Positions 37,500 through 46,082 of a stretch of DNA of 64,000 nucleotides are shown piece after piece. The notes beneath the pieces are model-generated. The model did not search any database. It saw nothing but the letters and a program-made list of their open reading frames with translations, and was not told the origin of the DNA. The stretch's first letter is position 1. Every line of letters begins with the position of its first letter. The translations under genes were made by a program, and so were the position numbers. Origin of the DNA: Methylobacterium sp. CB376 (lineage in GTDB: Bacteria > Pseudomonadota > Alphaproteobacteria > Rhizobiales > Beijerinckiaceae). The stretch covers positions 5,954,501 through 6,018,500 of the forward strand of contig NZ_CP121648.1 of the NCBI RefSeq assembly GCF_029714205.1, in the 5' to 3' direction.

Positions 37500-37517
37500 C
37501 GTTCTCTAAAAAGAACA
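37500..37517. promoter_or_regulatory. Candidate sulfur-regulon operator upstream of cysJ
   Basis: CGTTCT-CTAAAA-AGAACA, 45-60 bp before the cysJ start. It fits GTTC-N8-GAAC, the pattern also found before cysH and ssuA. The half AAGAACATTC (37511-37520) is the reverse complement of GAATGTTCTT at 36890-36899. Confidence 0.5.
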
Positions 37518-37560
37518 TTCCCATTGACTCGGGGCCGCCCTGGCCACACATGGTGCGGGC

Positions 37561-39330
37561 ATGTCTCGATCCGCCCTTCTCCCCCGCACGGCCCCGTTCG
37601 GCGATGCCGAGCGGGCCCATCTCGACGCCGCCCTGGGGGCGGCGACGCCGCTCCAGCGCGCGTGGCTCACCGGCTTCCTGGCCGGGCTCGACGCCGCCGC
37701 GGGCGCCCCCGCCGAGGCCCCGCAGCCCGCCGCGCCCCCGCGGGCGGCCGAGCCGCTGACGATCCTGTTCGCGAGCGAGTCGGGGAACTCGGAGAAGCTG
37801 GCGGGCGACGTCGCCAAGCTCGCCCGCAAGGCCGGCTTCAAGCCGAAGGTGGTCGATTTCGCCGATCTCGACGTCGCCGCCCTGCCGCGGGAGAAGCGGG
37901 TCGTCCTGATCGCCGCGACCTGGGGCGAGGGCGAGCCGCCCGCGCGCGCCGTGCGGGCCTACAACGAGATCATGGCGGAGGGCGCGCCGCGCCTCGACGG
38001 GGTCGAGTTCGGGGTCCTGGCGCTCGGCGACACCTCCTACGCGGAGTTCTGCGCGGTCGGGAAGCGCCTCGACGCGCGCTTCGAGGCGCTGGGCGGCCGG
38101 CGGGTGCTTCCGCGGGTCGATTGCGACCTCGACTTCGACAAGCCCGCCGCCGGCTGGATCAAGGACGCGCTCAGGGCCCTGGCCCCGGCCGAGCCCGCCG
38201 GCAACGTCGTGGCGGTGGATTTCGCCCGCGCGGCGCCCGGGGAGGCGCCGGAGGTCAGCCGCGAGCCGGTCACCGCCGAGGTGATCGAGCACGTCAACCT
38301 GAACTCCTCGCGCTCCGACAAGGAGACGGTCCACCTCGCGCTGGCCTTCGAGGACGGCGCGCCGGCCTACGAGCCGGGCGATTCCCTCGAACTCTACCCC
38401 GAGAACGACCCGGCCCTCGTCGAGGAGATCCTGAGGGCGGCGGGCCTGGAGGGCGACGACGCGCTGCGCCGGGCCCTGCTCGCGGAGCGCGACATCACCA
38501 CGCTCTCGGCCGCCACGGTGGAGCGCTTCGTCAAGGCGACGGGCCACGCGGAGGCGCGCCGCCTCCTCGAGGCGAACGAGGTGCGGGCCTGGATCGAGGG
38601 CCGCCACCTGATCGACCTGCTCGAGACCTACCCGGCCAAGCTCTCGGCCGAGGGCCTCGCCGAGATCACCCGGCCGCTGCCGCCGCGGGCCTACTCGATC
38701 GCCTCCTCGCGCAAGGAGGTGGGGGACGAGGCCCACCTGACGATCGCGGCGGTGCGCTACACCAGCCACGGCCGCGCCCGGACGGGCGTCGCCTCGGTGC
38801 ACGTCGCCGACCGCATCCGCACCGGCGCCAAGCTGAAGGTGCGCGTGAAGCCCAACAGGCATTTCCGCCTGCCGGCCGACCCGGCGACGGACATCATCAT
38901 GGTGGGGCCGGGCACGGGCGTCGCGCCGTTCCGGGCCTTCGTCCAGGAGCGCCGCGCCACCGCGGCGCCGGGCCGCAACTGGCTGTTCTTCGGCGACCGC
39001 CGCTTCACCCACGACTTCCTGTACCAGCTCGAATGGCAGGACGCCCTGGAGGACGGCTCGCTCCACCGCATCGACGTCGCCTTCTCGCGCGACCAGCCCG
39101 AGAAGATCTACGTGCAGGACCGGCTCTACGCCCAGCGCCGCGAGGTGGTGGAGTGGCTGGAGAACGGCGCCCACTTCTACGTCTGCGGCGACGCCAAGGC
39201 GATGGCCAAGGACGTGCGGGCCGCCCTGGTGCGGGCCTACGCGGAGGTGAGGGCCCTGTCGCCCGAGGCGGCGGAGGCGGCCGTGGCCGCCCTGGAGAAG
39301 GCCAAGCGCTACCAGCAGGACGTTTACTGA
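37561..39330 (+). CDS. cysJ: Sulfite reductase flavoprotein subunit (CysJ type)
   Basis: Diflavin reductase, 589 residues, passing electrons from NADPH through FAD and FMN to the hemoprotein subunit. The flavodoxin domain begins at about 68 (LTILFASESGNSEKLAGDVA); the FAD domain has RAYSIASSRKE; the NADPH domain has GPGTGVAPFRAFVQERR, NWLFFGDRRF and the C-terminal YVCGDAKAMAKDVRA and RYQQDVY. An Ala/Pro-rich linker at 45-65 separates an N-terminal helical tail. Start ATG at 37561. It is followed by cysI 216 bp downstream on the same strand. Confidence 0.93.
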   Translation: MSRSALLPRTAPFGDAERAHLDAALGAATPLQRAWLTGFLAGLDAAAGAPAEAPQPAAPPRAAEPLTILFASESGNSEKLAGDVAKLARKAGFKPKVVDFADLDVAALPREKRVVLIAATWGEGEPPARAVRAYNEIMAEGAPRLDGVEFGVLALGDTSYAEFCAVGKRLDARFEALGGRRVLPRVDCDLDFDKPAAGWIKDALRALAPAEPAGNVVAVDFARAAPGEAPEVSREPVTAEVIEHVNLNSSRSDKETVHLALAFEDGAPAYEPGDSLELYPENDPALVEEILRAAGLEGDDALRRALLAERDITTLSAATVERFVKATGHAEARRLLEANEVRAWIEGRHLIDLLETYPAKLSAEGLAEITRPLPPRAYSIASSRKEVGDEAHLTIAAVRYTSHGRARTGVASVHVADRIRTGAKLKVRVKPNRHFRLPADPATDIIMVGPGTGVAPFRAFVQERRATAAPGRNWLFFGDRRFTHDFLYQLEWQDALEDGSLHRIDVAFSRDQPEKIYVQDRLYAQRREVVEWLENGAHFYVCGDAKAMAKDVRAALVRAYAEVRALSPEAAEAAVAALEKAKRYQQDVY

Positions 39331-39418
39331 TGCGGACGGCCCGGGATGCCGCCGCATCGGGCCGTTGAGCCTCTCGAAGGGTCGACACGAGCCGGCCGCT
39401 CGACGACAAATGGCTCGG

Positions 39419-39460
39419 CGACCATTCGAGAACGGACCCGGCGGTCATGAGACGTGACCG
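39419..39460. repeat. Partial inverted copy of repeat family B
   Basis: CCATTCGAGAACGG followed by CCCGGCGGTCATGAGAC is nearly the reverse complement of the start of the element at 47278 (29 of about 32 bases by eye). The overlapping ATGAGACGTGACCGCTGG matches the start of the element at 56238 (17 of 18). It lies between cysJ and cysI; the CCAAGC units are missing here. Confidence 0.55.
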
Positions 39461-39546
39461 CTGGCACGACACCCTGTTTCCCACGACGATCGCGGCATCC
39501 CCTCTCCCGCCCGAGAGGGGTTTCGCGTCTGGCACGGATCGCCGCC

Positions 39547-41355
39547 ATGGACGACACCAAGACCGCCTCCCCCGCCCCCGCGCGGGCCTACGAGACGCCG
39601 CCGGCCGAGCGGCCGATCACCGACGCGGAGGCGGCCCGCGCCGCCGCCCTGTCGGCGAACGAGCACATCAAGATCGCGAGCGGCTACCTCCGCGGCACCC
39701 TGGCGGACGGGCTCCTCAAGCACGCGACCGGCGCCATCTCGGAGGATGACGGTCAGCTCGTGAAGTTCCACGGCATGTACCTGCAGGACGACCGCGACCT
39801 GCGGCCCGAGCGGACCAGGAAGAAGCTGGAGAAGGCCTATTCCTTCATGATCCGCCTGCGCATCGCGGGCGGGGTGGTGTCGCCCAGGCAGTGGCTCGCC
39901 CTCGACGACATTGCCCGCACCTACGCCAACGGCACCCTGCGGGCGACGACGCGCCAGACCTTCCAGTACCACGGCGTGATCAAGTCGAACCTGAAGCGCA
40001 CCCTGCAGGCGATCGACGCGGTGCTGCTCGACACGATCGCGGCCTGCGGCGACGTCAACCGCAACGTGATGGCGGCCACGAACCCGGCCCAGACCGGCGC
40101 CCACGCGGCCGCCTACCGGCTCGCCAAGGACATCTCCGACTCGCTCCTGCCCAAGACCAACGCCTGGCGCGAGATCTGGCTCGACGGCGAGCGCGTGGCG
40201 GGCGGCGAGGACGAGGCGGCGGAGCCGGTCTACGGCCGGACCTACCTGCCGCGGAAGTTCAAGACCGTGGTGGCGGTGCCGCCCTCCAACGAGGTCGACG
40301 TGTTCGCCCACGACCTCGGCTTCATCGCCATCCTGGACAAGAAGAACGCGCTCAAGGGCTGGAACGTGACGGTGGGCGGCGGCATGGGCATGACCCACGG
40401 CGAGCCCGACACCTTCCCGCGCACCGCCGACCTGCTGGGCTTCTGCGAGCCCGCCGACGCCCTCAAGGTGGCCGAGGCGGTCATGACCGTCCAGCGCGAC
40501 TGGGGCAACCGCAAGTCCCGCAAGAACGCCCGCCTCAAGTACACGATCGAGCGCTACGGCCTCGCGGCCTTCCGGGCCGAGGTCGAGCGGCGGGTCGGCA
40601 AGCCCCTGCGGGAGCCGAAGCCGTTCCAGTTCACCGGCAACGGCGACCGCTACGGCTGGGTCGAGGGCGAGGACGGGCGCCACCACCTCACCCTCTACGT
40701 GCCGTCCGGCCGCATCAGGGACGTCGAGGGCGGGCCGCGCTACCTCTCGGGCCTGCGCCGCATCGCGGAGATCCACGAGGGCGATTTCCGGCTCACCGGC
40801 AACCAGAACGTCATCGTGGCGAACGTGCCGGCGGGGGCGCGCGCCGAGATCGACCGGCTGGTCGCGGAATACGGCCTCACCATCGGGGCGGGCGCCCTGC
40901 GCCGCAACAGCCTCGCCTGCGTGGCGCTGCCGACCTGCGGGCTCGCCCTCGCCGAGAGCGAGCGCTTCATGCCGGACCTGCTCACCCGCCTGGAGGAGCG
41001 CCTCGCGGCGCACGGCCTCCGGGACGAGGACATCACCGTCCGGATGACCGGCTGCCCGAACGGCTGCGCGCGGCCCTTCATCGCCGAGATCGGCTTCGTC
41101 GGCCGCGGCCCCGAGCGCTACAACGTCTATCTCGGGGCGGCCTTCGACGGCTCGCGCCTGTCCAAGCTCTACGCCGACGACGTGGCGGCGGCGGACATCC
41201 CGGCCCTGCTCGACCCGCTCTTCGCGGCCTACGCGCGGGAGCGCATCCCGGGCGAGCGCTTCGGCGACTTCGTGATCCGCGCCGGCTACGTCGCGAGGAC
41301 GGTCAACGGCCCGGATTTCCACGACCGGACCGGGCCGCTCCGGGCGGTGGCCTGA
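39547..41355 (+). CDS. cysI: Sulfite reductase hemoprotein subunit (CysI type)
   Basis: Siroheme/[4Fe-4S] sulfite reductase, 602 residues, reducing sulfite to sulfide with six electrons. The cluster and siroheme ligands are in ACVALPTCGLALAESER (C-x5-C) and TGCPNGCARPF (C-x3-C). Other blocks are RATTRQTFQYHGVIK and FRLTGNQNVIVANVP. The start is ATG at 39547, where the family N terminus begins; an upstream in-frame extension to 39454 crosses repeat sequence. It partners with CysJ. A nitrite reductase is the near alternative, but the cysJ/cysH context favours sulfite. Confidence 0.94.
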   Translation: MDDTKTASPAPARAYETPPAERPITDAEAARAAALSANEHIKIASGYLRGTLADGLLKHATGAISEDDGQLVKFHGMYLQDDRDLRPERTRKKLEKAYSFMIRLRIAGGVVSPRQWLALDDIARTYANGTLRATTRQTFQYHGVIKSNLKRTLQAIDAVLLDTIAACGDVNRNVMAATNPAQTGAHAAAYRLAKDISDSLLPKTNAWREIWLDGERVAGGEDEAAEPVYGRTYLPRKFKTVVAVPPSNEVDVFAHDLGFIAILDKKNALKGWNVTVGGGMGMTHGEPDTFPRTADLLGFCEPADALKVAEAVMTVQRDWGNRKSRKNARLKYTIERYGLAAFRAEVERRVGKPLREPKPFQFTGNGDRYGWVEGEDGRHHLTLYVPSGRIRDVEGGPRYLSGLRRIAEIHEGDFRLTGNQNVIVANVPAGARAEIDRLVAEYGLTIGAGALRRNSLACVALPTCGLALAESERFMPDLLTRLEERLAAHGLRDEDITVRMTGCPNGCARPFIAEIGFVGRGPERYNVYLGAAFDGSRLSKLYADDVAAADIPALLDPLFAAYARERIPGERFGDFVIRAGYVARTVNGPDFHDRTGPLRAVA

Positions 41356-41460
41356 GCCGCGCTCGCCGAGGCCGTCACCGGCGCGCTGGGCGAGGCTGCG
41401 GAACCGCGAATCCGAGGGGAATGGTCCTGGGCCATTCCGCCTCGGAAGGCGCTCCGCGGC

Positions 41461-42327
41461 CTATCCGCCGTGGGCGTAGGCCCAGTAGAGGTCCCGCGCC
41501 CGCTGGTAGATCGGGCCGGGCTCCAATTCCCGCCCGTCGATCCCCGTCACCGGCATCACCTTCGAGAAGTTGCCGGTCGAGAAGATCTCGTCCGCCGCGG
41601 CGAAATCCGCGTGCGTGAGGGTGGTCTCGGCCACCGTCACGCCGGCCTCGCGCAGCAGGCCGATGACGCGGTTGCGGGTGACGCCCGCCAGGTAGGTGCC
41701 GTTCGCCGCCGGCGTGGCGACGACGCCGTCCCGCACCAGGAAGGCGTTGGCATTGGCGAATTCCGCGATGTTGCCGAGCGCGTCGCGCACCAGGCAATTG
41801 CCGAAGCCGCGGCTCTGGGCCTCCGCCAGCGCCCGCGCGCCGTTCGGGTAGAGGCAGCCGGCCTTGGCCTCGACCGGCGCCGTCTCGGCGGTCGGCCGGC
41901 GGAAGGGCGAGAGCGTCACCGACAGCCGCCCCGGCACCGGCATCGGCGCCTCGTAGAGGCACAGACACCAGTTGGTGGATTCCGGATCGAAGCGCACGCC
42001 GCCCGCGAAGCCGCTCTCCGCCCAGTACATCGGCCGGATGTAGAGGGGCGTGCGCGCGTCGAACCGGGCCAAGCCCTCGCGCACCAGGTCGCGCCAGGTC
42101 TCGACGGCGACGACCGGCTTCAGGCCCATGGCGGTCGCGGAGCGGTTGACCCGGGCGAGGTGCAGGTCGAGGTCGGGGGTCACCCCCTCGAAGGAGCGGG
42201 CGCCGTCGAACACGGTGGAGCCGAGCCACGCGCCGTGCGTGCGCGGGCCCATCATCCGGACATTGCCCGGATGCCACTGATCCTCGAAGAAGGTCCAGGT
42301 TGTCTCGGACACAGTCGTCTCCGTCAT
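41461..42327 (-). CDS. Class IV aminotransferase (branched-chain amino acid aminotransferase-like)
   Basis: PLP-dependent fold-type IV aminotransferase, 288 residues. The Schiff-base Lys is in EAKAGCLYPNGARAL; the phosphate-binding region is STGNFSKVMPVTGIDGREL; the N-terminal block GSTVFDGARSFEG and PLYIRPMYWAES fit branched-chain aminotransferases. IlvE and D-amino-acid transaminase are hard to separate by eye. The gene next upstream on this strand encodes a cupin; the 99-bp gap leaves operon membership open. Confidence 0.85.
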   Translation of the reverse strand: MTETTVSETTWTFFEDQWHPGNVRMMGPRTHGAWLGSTVFDGARSFEGVTPDLDLHLARVNRSATAMGLKPVVAVETWRDLVREGLARFDARTPLYIRPMYWAESGFAGGVRFDPESTNWCLCLYEAPMPVPGRLSVTLSPFRRPTAETAPVEAKAGCLYPNGARALAEAQSRGFGNCLVRDALGNIAEFANANAFLVRDGVVATPAANGTYLAGVTRNRVIGLLREAGVTVAETTLTHADFAAADEIFSTGNFSKVMPVTGIDGRELEPGPIYQRARDLYWAYAHGG

Positions 42328-42426
42328 CGGCGCCCCGCGGCGCGTGGTGCGAGCCCGCCATCAGACCCGCGCAGGACGGGGCGGTCCAGACCGGCCCGCG
42401 CGCCGCCGCGGCATGGCTCCGTTGCG

Positions 42427-42876
42427 TCAGGCGCCGATCGAGACCGGGGCCGGGATCCCGCCGCCGGTGAGCTTGCGCTTCAGGAAGGCCGCCCCCCTGA
42501 TCGCGACCCCGACCAGCTTCGGCTGCACCCGGCGGCAGAAGGCCACCTTCTTGACGTAGGAATCCACCTGCCAGTGCGCGATCGCCCCCTTGGGCAGGAA
42601 CAGCACGTCGCCCGCGACGTAGCGCCGGGGCGGGTTGTCGGCGTCGCCGATGATGGCGGAGCCTTCGAGGAAGTAGAGCGTCTCGTCGATATCGTAGTGC
42701 CAGACGAACTCGCCCGCCGTGCAGTCCCAGAGCAGGGTGCTCGCCATGCCGTCCGCGCTGCGCGACAGGAGGGCGTTGCGGGCTTCCGGCGTTCCCGACC
42801 GGACCCAGTGGGGATTGATCGGGGCGGACTTGAGCGCGACGTCGGTGGGGCAGTAGACGATCGGCGGCAGCGACAT
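42427..42876 (-). CDS. Cupin-domain protein
   Basis: A 149-residue single-domain cupin. WHYDIDETLYFLEGSAIIGD holds the first cupin motif (His and Glu metal ligands) and VAGDVLFLPKGAIAHWQV the second (His). The domain type resembles the EutQ/DUF861 small cupins; the substrate is unknown. A consensus ribosome site AGGAGG stands 8 bases before the ATG at 42876 and fixes the start. A 7-bp dyad GTTCGGT-N9-ACCGAAC lies 92-114 bp upstream. Confidence 0.82.
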   Translation of the reverse strand: MSLPPIVYCPTDVALKSAPINPHWVRSGTPEARNALLSRSADGMASTLLWDCTAGEFVWHYDIDETLYFLEGSAIIGDADNPPRRYVAGDVLFLPKGAIAHWQVDSYVKKVAFCRRVQPKLVGVAIRGAAFLKRKLTGGGIPAPVSIGA

Positions 42877-42967
42877 GATCTTGAACCTCCTCTGCGGTTC
42901 CGGGCGCTTTCCGGCGTTGCGCGCAGGGCGGGCGCTCTCCGGGGAAGAGGCCGGCCCGCGATGCACC

Positions 42968-42990
42968 GTTCGGTTCCTTCGACACCGAAC
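42968..42990. promoter_or_regulatory. 7-bp dyad upstream of the cupin gene
   Basis: GTTCGGT, 9 bases, ACCGAAC, perfect arms, followed by AGTGACATGA. The right arm with its flank (ACCGAACAGTG) also occurs at the cysH operator (36780-36789), but the half-site spacing differs, so membership of the same regulon is doubtful. Confidence 0.35.
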
Positions 42991-43143
42991 AGTGACATGA
43001 CGCCGTTGAAGAACCCTGAATCCGATCCGCGGAAAATGCCGGATCGCCGCCATTGTTTCTAAGGAATGTCTGGCCGCAATCTCGCCCTCCACTTTCTCCG
43101 AGGACAATGAGGAGGTGGGCGACACTTCGGAGGATTAAGATTA

Positions 43144-44085
43144 ATGGCGCTCGATCCGCGGCTTCGCCGCTATCTCGAGGTGATCGCCTTCGTGGGGGGG
43201 CGGGCGACGACGCTCGAAGGCCGGCGCGCGAGCCTGGAGGGGCTCGGCCGGCTGGCCGGGGCGCCGGTCCCGGTCGCCGCGGTCGAGGATCTCGACCTCG
43301 CCGGCCCGGCCGGGTCCCTGGCCGCCCGGCTCTATCGGCCCGTGGAGGCGACCGGGGCGGTCCTGCTCTACTTCCACGGCGGCGGCTTCGTCGGCGGCAG
43401 CCTCGATGCCCATGACGGGATCGCCCGGCGCCTCGCGGCGGCGAGCGGCTGCGCCCTCCTCGCCACCACCTACCGGCTCGCGCCCGAGCATCCGTTCCCG
43501 GCGGCCTGCGAGGATGCGCTCGCGGCGCTCGCGGCGCTGCCCGGCCTCGCGGCGGCCCGCGGCCTCGACGCGACGCGCCTCGCGGTCGGGGGGGATTCGG
43601 CCGGGGCCAACCTCGCGGCGGGCCTGTGCCAGGCGGCGCGCGCGGGCGGGCCCGCCATCGCCCTGCAACTCCTGCTCTGCCCCGTCCTGGACGCGGCCGG
43701 GGAGGGGGAATCCTACCGCCTCTACGGGGAGGGCCACGGTCTCGACCGGGCGACGCTGGCGCACGACATCGCCGCCTACGCGGCGGGCGCCGATCCGGCC
43801 GATCCGCGCCTCTCGCCCCTGCGGGCCCCGTCCCTGGCCGGGCTGCCGCCGGCGCACATCCACACGGCGGAATGCGACATGGTCCGGGACGACGGCGCCG
43901 CCTACGCGGCCCGCCTCGCGCGGGCGGGCATCCCCGTGCGGCACACCTGCCACCCCGGCATGATCCACCACTTCTACGGGATGGCCGGCATCCTGCCGGA
44001 GGCGGGCCGCGCCCTCGACGCGATCGGCGCCGCCCTGCGCGCGGCCCTCGCCGAGGGCGGACCGGCGCGGGCGCCGGCTCCCTGA
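43144..44085 (+). CDS. Alpha/beta hydrolase, hormone-sensitive-lipase family
   Basis: A 313-residue esterase/lipase of the HSL family. The oxyanion-hole motif HGGGFVGG follows VLLYF, the nucleophile elbow is GGDSAGANLA, the acid is in the TAECDMVRDDG block and the His in PGMIHHFYGM. No signal peptide, so cytoplasmic. Start ATG at 43144. It is divergent from the cupin gene. The substrate cannot be predicted beyond short-chain esters. Confidence 0.87.
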   Translation: MALDPRLRRYLEVIAFVGGRATTLEGRRASLEGLGRLAGAPVPVAAVEDLDLAGPAGSLAARLYRPVEATGAVLLYFHGGGFVGGSLDAHDGIARRLAAASGCALLATTYRLAPEHPFPAACEDALAALAALPGLAAARGLDATRLAVGGDSAGANLAAGLCQAARAGGPAIALQLLLCPVLDAAGEGESYRLYGEGHGLDRATLAHDIAAYAAGADPADPRLSPLRAPSLAGLPPAHIHTAECDMVRDDGAAYAARLARAGIPVRHTCHPGMIHHFYGMAGILPEAGRALDAIGAALRAALAEGGPARAPAP

Positions 44086-44128
44086 GCCCATCGGCGCCCC
44101 GGCCCGGTCGATCGGTCCCGGATCGCTG

Positions 44129-44152
44129 GCGCCGAGCCTTGAGGCTCGGCGC
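44129..44152. terminator. Bidirectional terminator hairpin between hydrolase and mucR
   Basis: GCGCCGAGCC-TTGA-GGCTCGGCGC, a perfect 10-bp stem with a 4-base loop, between two convergent genes, 44 bp after the hydrolase stop. Confidence 0.7.
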
Positions 44153-44233
44153 ACGCGGCATCGTCCGCCGATCCGCCGCGAATCCCGGCCGCTCCGGGCC
44201 GGAACCGGACGGGGCCGGCCGCGACGGCCGGGT

Positions 44234-44710
44234 TCAGGCCTTCCGGCGGCGGCGCGACGCCGAGGTCACGACCGAGTCCGGCGCGGCGCGCAGGGCGGCC
44301 GCCGGGCGGCGCTTGAGGCCGAGGCCGATGCTCTTGGCCAGTTCGGAGCGCTGCGCCGCGTAGTTCGCCGCCACCATCGGGTAGTCCGGCGGCAGGTTCC
44401 ACTTGCGGCGGTACTGCTCGGGCGTCAGGCCGCGCGTCGCGAGGTGACGCTTCAGCGACTTGTACTGCCGGCCGTCCTCCAGGCTGATGATGTAGTCCGG
44501 CGTGACCGACTTGCGGATGGAGACGGGCGGCACGAGCTTCTCGGGCTCGGCGGCCACGCCGTGGCGCAGACCGCGCAGGGCCGCGTGCACGGAACTCAGG
44601 AGTTCCGGCAGCGCCGTGGGCGGCACCGCGTTGCGCGTCACGTAGGCCGAGACGATGTCGCTCGCGAGCGCGACGTCGTTCCCGCCATCTCCAGTCTTCT
44701 CCGCCGTCAT
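44234..44710 (-). CDS. MucR/Ros-family regulator lacking zinc ligands
   Basis: A 158-residue MucR-type DNA-binding protein, a global regulator family of exopolysaccharide, motility and virulence genes in Rhizobiales. The domain SIRKSVTPDYIISLEDGRQY, SLKRHL and RRKWNLPPDYPMVAANYA is unmistakable. In zinc-binding members the Ser of IISLEDG is Cys and a second His follows RHL; here these positions are Ser and Arg (RHLATRG), and the loop is one residue shorter. It is therefore a zinc-less variant, a class known from Mesorhizobium. DNA binding can survive this change. The tail is strongly basic (SRRRRKA). Confidence 0.9.
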   Translation of the reverse strand: MTAEKTGDGGNDVALASDIVSAYVTRNAVPPTALPELLSSVHAALRGLRHGVAAEPEKLVPPVSIRKSVTPDYIISLEDGRQYKSLKRHLATRGLTPEQYRRKWNLPPDYPMVAANYAAQRSELAKSIGLGLKRRPAAALRAAPDSVVTSASRRRRKA

Positions 44711-44885
44711 CAGGCTGTCCTCTGCTCGTTCGTCCCGGCGCCGACCCGCGGCGCCTCATACCTTCGACCTAGTCCGACCCGCGAAGGCCCGGCTGCGGCC
44801 GAAGCCGATCGGATTAGTTCAAGGTCAGTCACCCAAATGGGTGATGACGGAGACATGTCAATCGCCTCTGCTGGCAACGTGGTGA

Positions 44886-45125
44886 ATGGAGGCAGATTTG
44901 AGCGATTTCGGTCCCGTGCCGCCCTGGGCCCGTCGGCGGATGCAGCGCGTTCACGAGCGCAATCCCAAGGGCAAGATCGCCCGCTGGATCGCATTCGCGG
45001 GGCCCCAGCGGACGCAACATCTGTCGGAGGGGCGCGAATCCGGCGGTTCGGCCCTTCAGGCGAGCAACGTCATCGCGTTCGCGACCCGCGTGACCGATGC
45101 CGGCACCAGCAACGCTGCGGCATGA
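44886..45125 (+). CDS. Small protein divergent from mucR, unknown
   Basis: A 79-residue protein starting MEADLSDFGPVPPWARRRMQ, then RVHERNPKGKIARWIAF, with a low-complexity C terminus. ATG at 44886; the preceding sequence GGTGA is a weak ribosome site. No domain recognised. A 15-bp-stem terminator follows 40 bp after the stop, which supports transcription on this strand. Confidence 0.45.
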   Translation: MEADLSDFGPVPPWARRRMQRVHERNPKGKIARWIAFAGPQRTQHLSEGRESGGSALQASNVIAFATRVTDAGTSNAAA

Positions 45126-45165
45126 GCCCGCGCCGCGCGGGGCAGGAAGGTCCGCTTCACGCGAA

Positions 45166-45198
45166 GAGGCGGGCCGGCGCCCCGCGCCGGCCCGCCTC
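45166..45198. terminator. Strong terminator hairpin between convergent small genes
   Basis: Perfect 15-bp stem GAGGCGGGCCGGCGC / GCGCCGGCCCGCCTC with loop CCC. It lies between the plus-strand gene ending at 45125 and the minus-strand gene ending at 45270. Confidence 0.75.
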
Positions 45199-45220
45199 GG
45201 GCATGATCCGGGTCCTCGTG

Positions 45221-45265
45221 GGAGGAGTCTCTCGGGGAGGAGTCTCTTGGGGAGGAGTCTCTTGG
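45221..45265. repeat. Three tandem copies of a 15-bp unit
   Basis: GGAGGAGTCTCTYGG repeated three times in succession (45221-45235, 45236-45250, 45251-45265), differing only at C/T in position 13. It ends 4 bp before the stop of the minus-strand gene at 45270. Role unknown. Confidence 0.85.
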
Positions 45266-45269
45266 AAGG

Positions 45270-45497
45270 TCAGTGCGCCTCGCGCAGGGCCACGGCGTTC
45301 GGCGTCAGGCCGAAGCGCTCCGCGAGGTGCCAGCGCAGCTCGCGCGACGAGTGGTAGCCGTAGCTCCTGTCGATGAGGTGACTCACGTCGACCGGTCCGT
45401 TGCCGTCATGGACGCGGCTGATCTGGTCGACATGGAACGTGACGCCGTCGTTAAAGACGGTGGGGGCGCCGCAGCGCCGCGTATACTCGAATATCAT
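45270..45497 (-). CDS. Small protein, unknown function
   Basis: A 75-residue protein: MIFEYTRRCGAPTVFNDGVT, then FHVDQISRVHDGNG and ELRWHLAERFGLTPNAVAL. Balanced composition, no membrane segment, no recognised domain. The start codon at 45497 lies in an AT-rich stretch (AATATCATGATG) that could hold a promoter. The 15-bp tandem repeat abuts the 3' end. Confidence 0.55.
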   Translation of the reverse strand: MIFEYTRRCGAPTVFNDGVTFHVDQISRVHDGNGPVDVSHLIDRSYGYHSSRELRWHLAERFGLTPNAVALREAH

Positions 45498-45608
45498 GAT
45501 GTCTTTTCTTGTCTCATTGCAGCGCTCGTGAGCGAGCGCCTGTGACGTCCTGGTGGGCGCCGGAACTGTTCGACGCCGGGGCGGCGCACCGCCCGCGGAC
45601 GGGCCGGG

Positions 45609-45634
45609 CGGCCCGCCGCTTGGGAGGCGGGCCG
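45609..45634 (-). terminator. Possible cspA terminator hairpin
   Basis: CGGCCCGCC / GGCGGGCCG, a perfect 9-bp stem with an 8-base loop, 27-53 bp beyond the cspA stop on its strand. No T run. Confidence 0.45.
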
Positions 45635-45661
45635 TCGAGCGGCCCGCCGGGAACGCGTCCC

Positions 45662-45871
45662 TCAGGCGGCCTGAAGGTTGGCGGCGGCGACCTTCCCGCT
45701 GCGCTTGTCGGTCTGCAGCTCGTAGGAGACTTTCTGCCCCTCGGCGAGTCCGCGCAGGCCGGCCCGCTCCACGGCGGAGATGTGGACGAACACGTCCTTG
45801 CCCCCGTCATCCGGCTGGATGAAGCCGTAGCCCTTCTGGTCGTTGAACCACTTGACAGTTCCGGTATTCAC
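45662..45871 (-). CDS. cspA: Cold-shock domain protein (CspA family)
   Basis: A 69-residue cold-shock protein binding single-stranded nucleic acid. RNP1 is KGYGFIQ and RNP2 is VFVHISAV, after the family start [11 protein letters not shown]. The start is GTG at 45871, with GAGGA about 9 bases upstream; the longer upstream frame has no similarity. The 5' flank (45872-46020) could form a long leader, common in csp genes, but no specific cold-box was recognised. Confidence 0.92.
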   Translation of the reverse strand: MNTGTVKWFNDQKGYGFIQPDDGGKDVFVHISAVERAGLRGLAEGQKVSYELQTDKRSGKVAAANLQAA

Positions 45872-46082
45872 TAACGTCGTCCTCGTCTCGTGCAGGAATC
45901 CCCGACCGAAGCGGCCTGACGGGCTGTTCGGCGCGACGGCGTCTGCGGTGGGGAGAGCGATGGGCCGACCGGCCCGGCTTGCATCAGGCGCAAGTCGTCG
46001 GCCCGATTCGCTGAACCCCATGTAGGGAGCGTATGGGGCCGGAACAAGGCCGCGCGGCGCGGCGCGGGACGCGCCGAGCGGC

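Noticed and set aside
37452..37560. Separate small gene between lrp and cysJ
   Set aside because: The stretch is short, AT-rich and contains the operator-like dyad, so it is read as a promoter.
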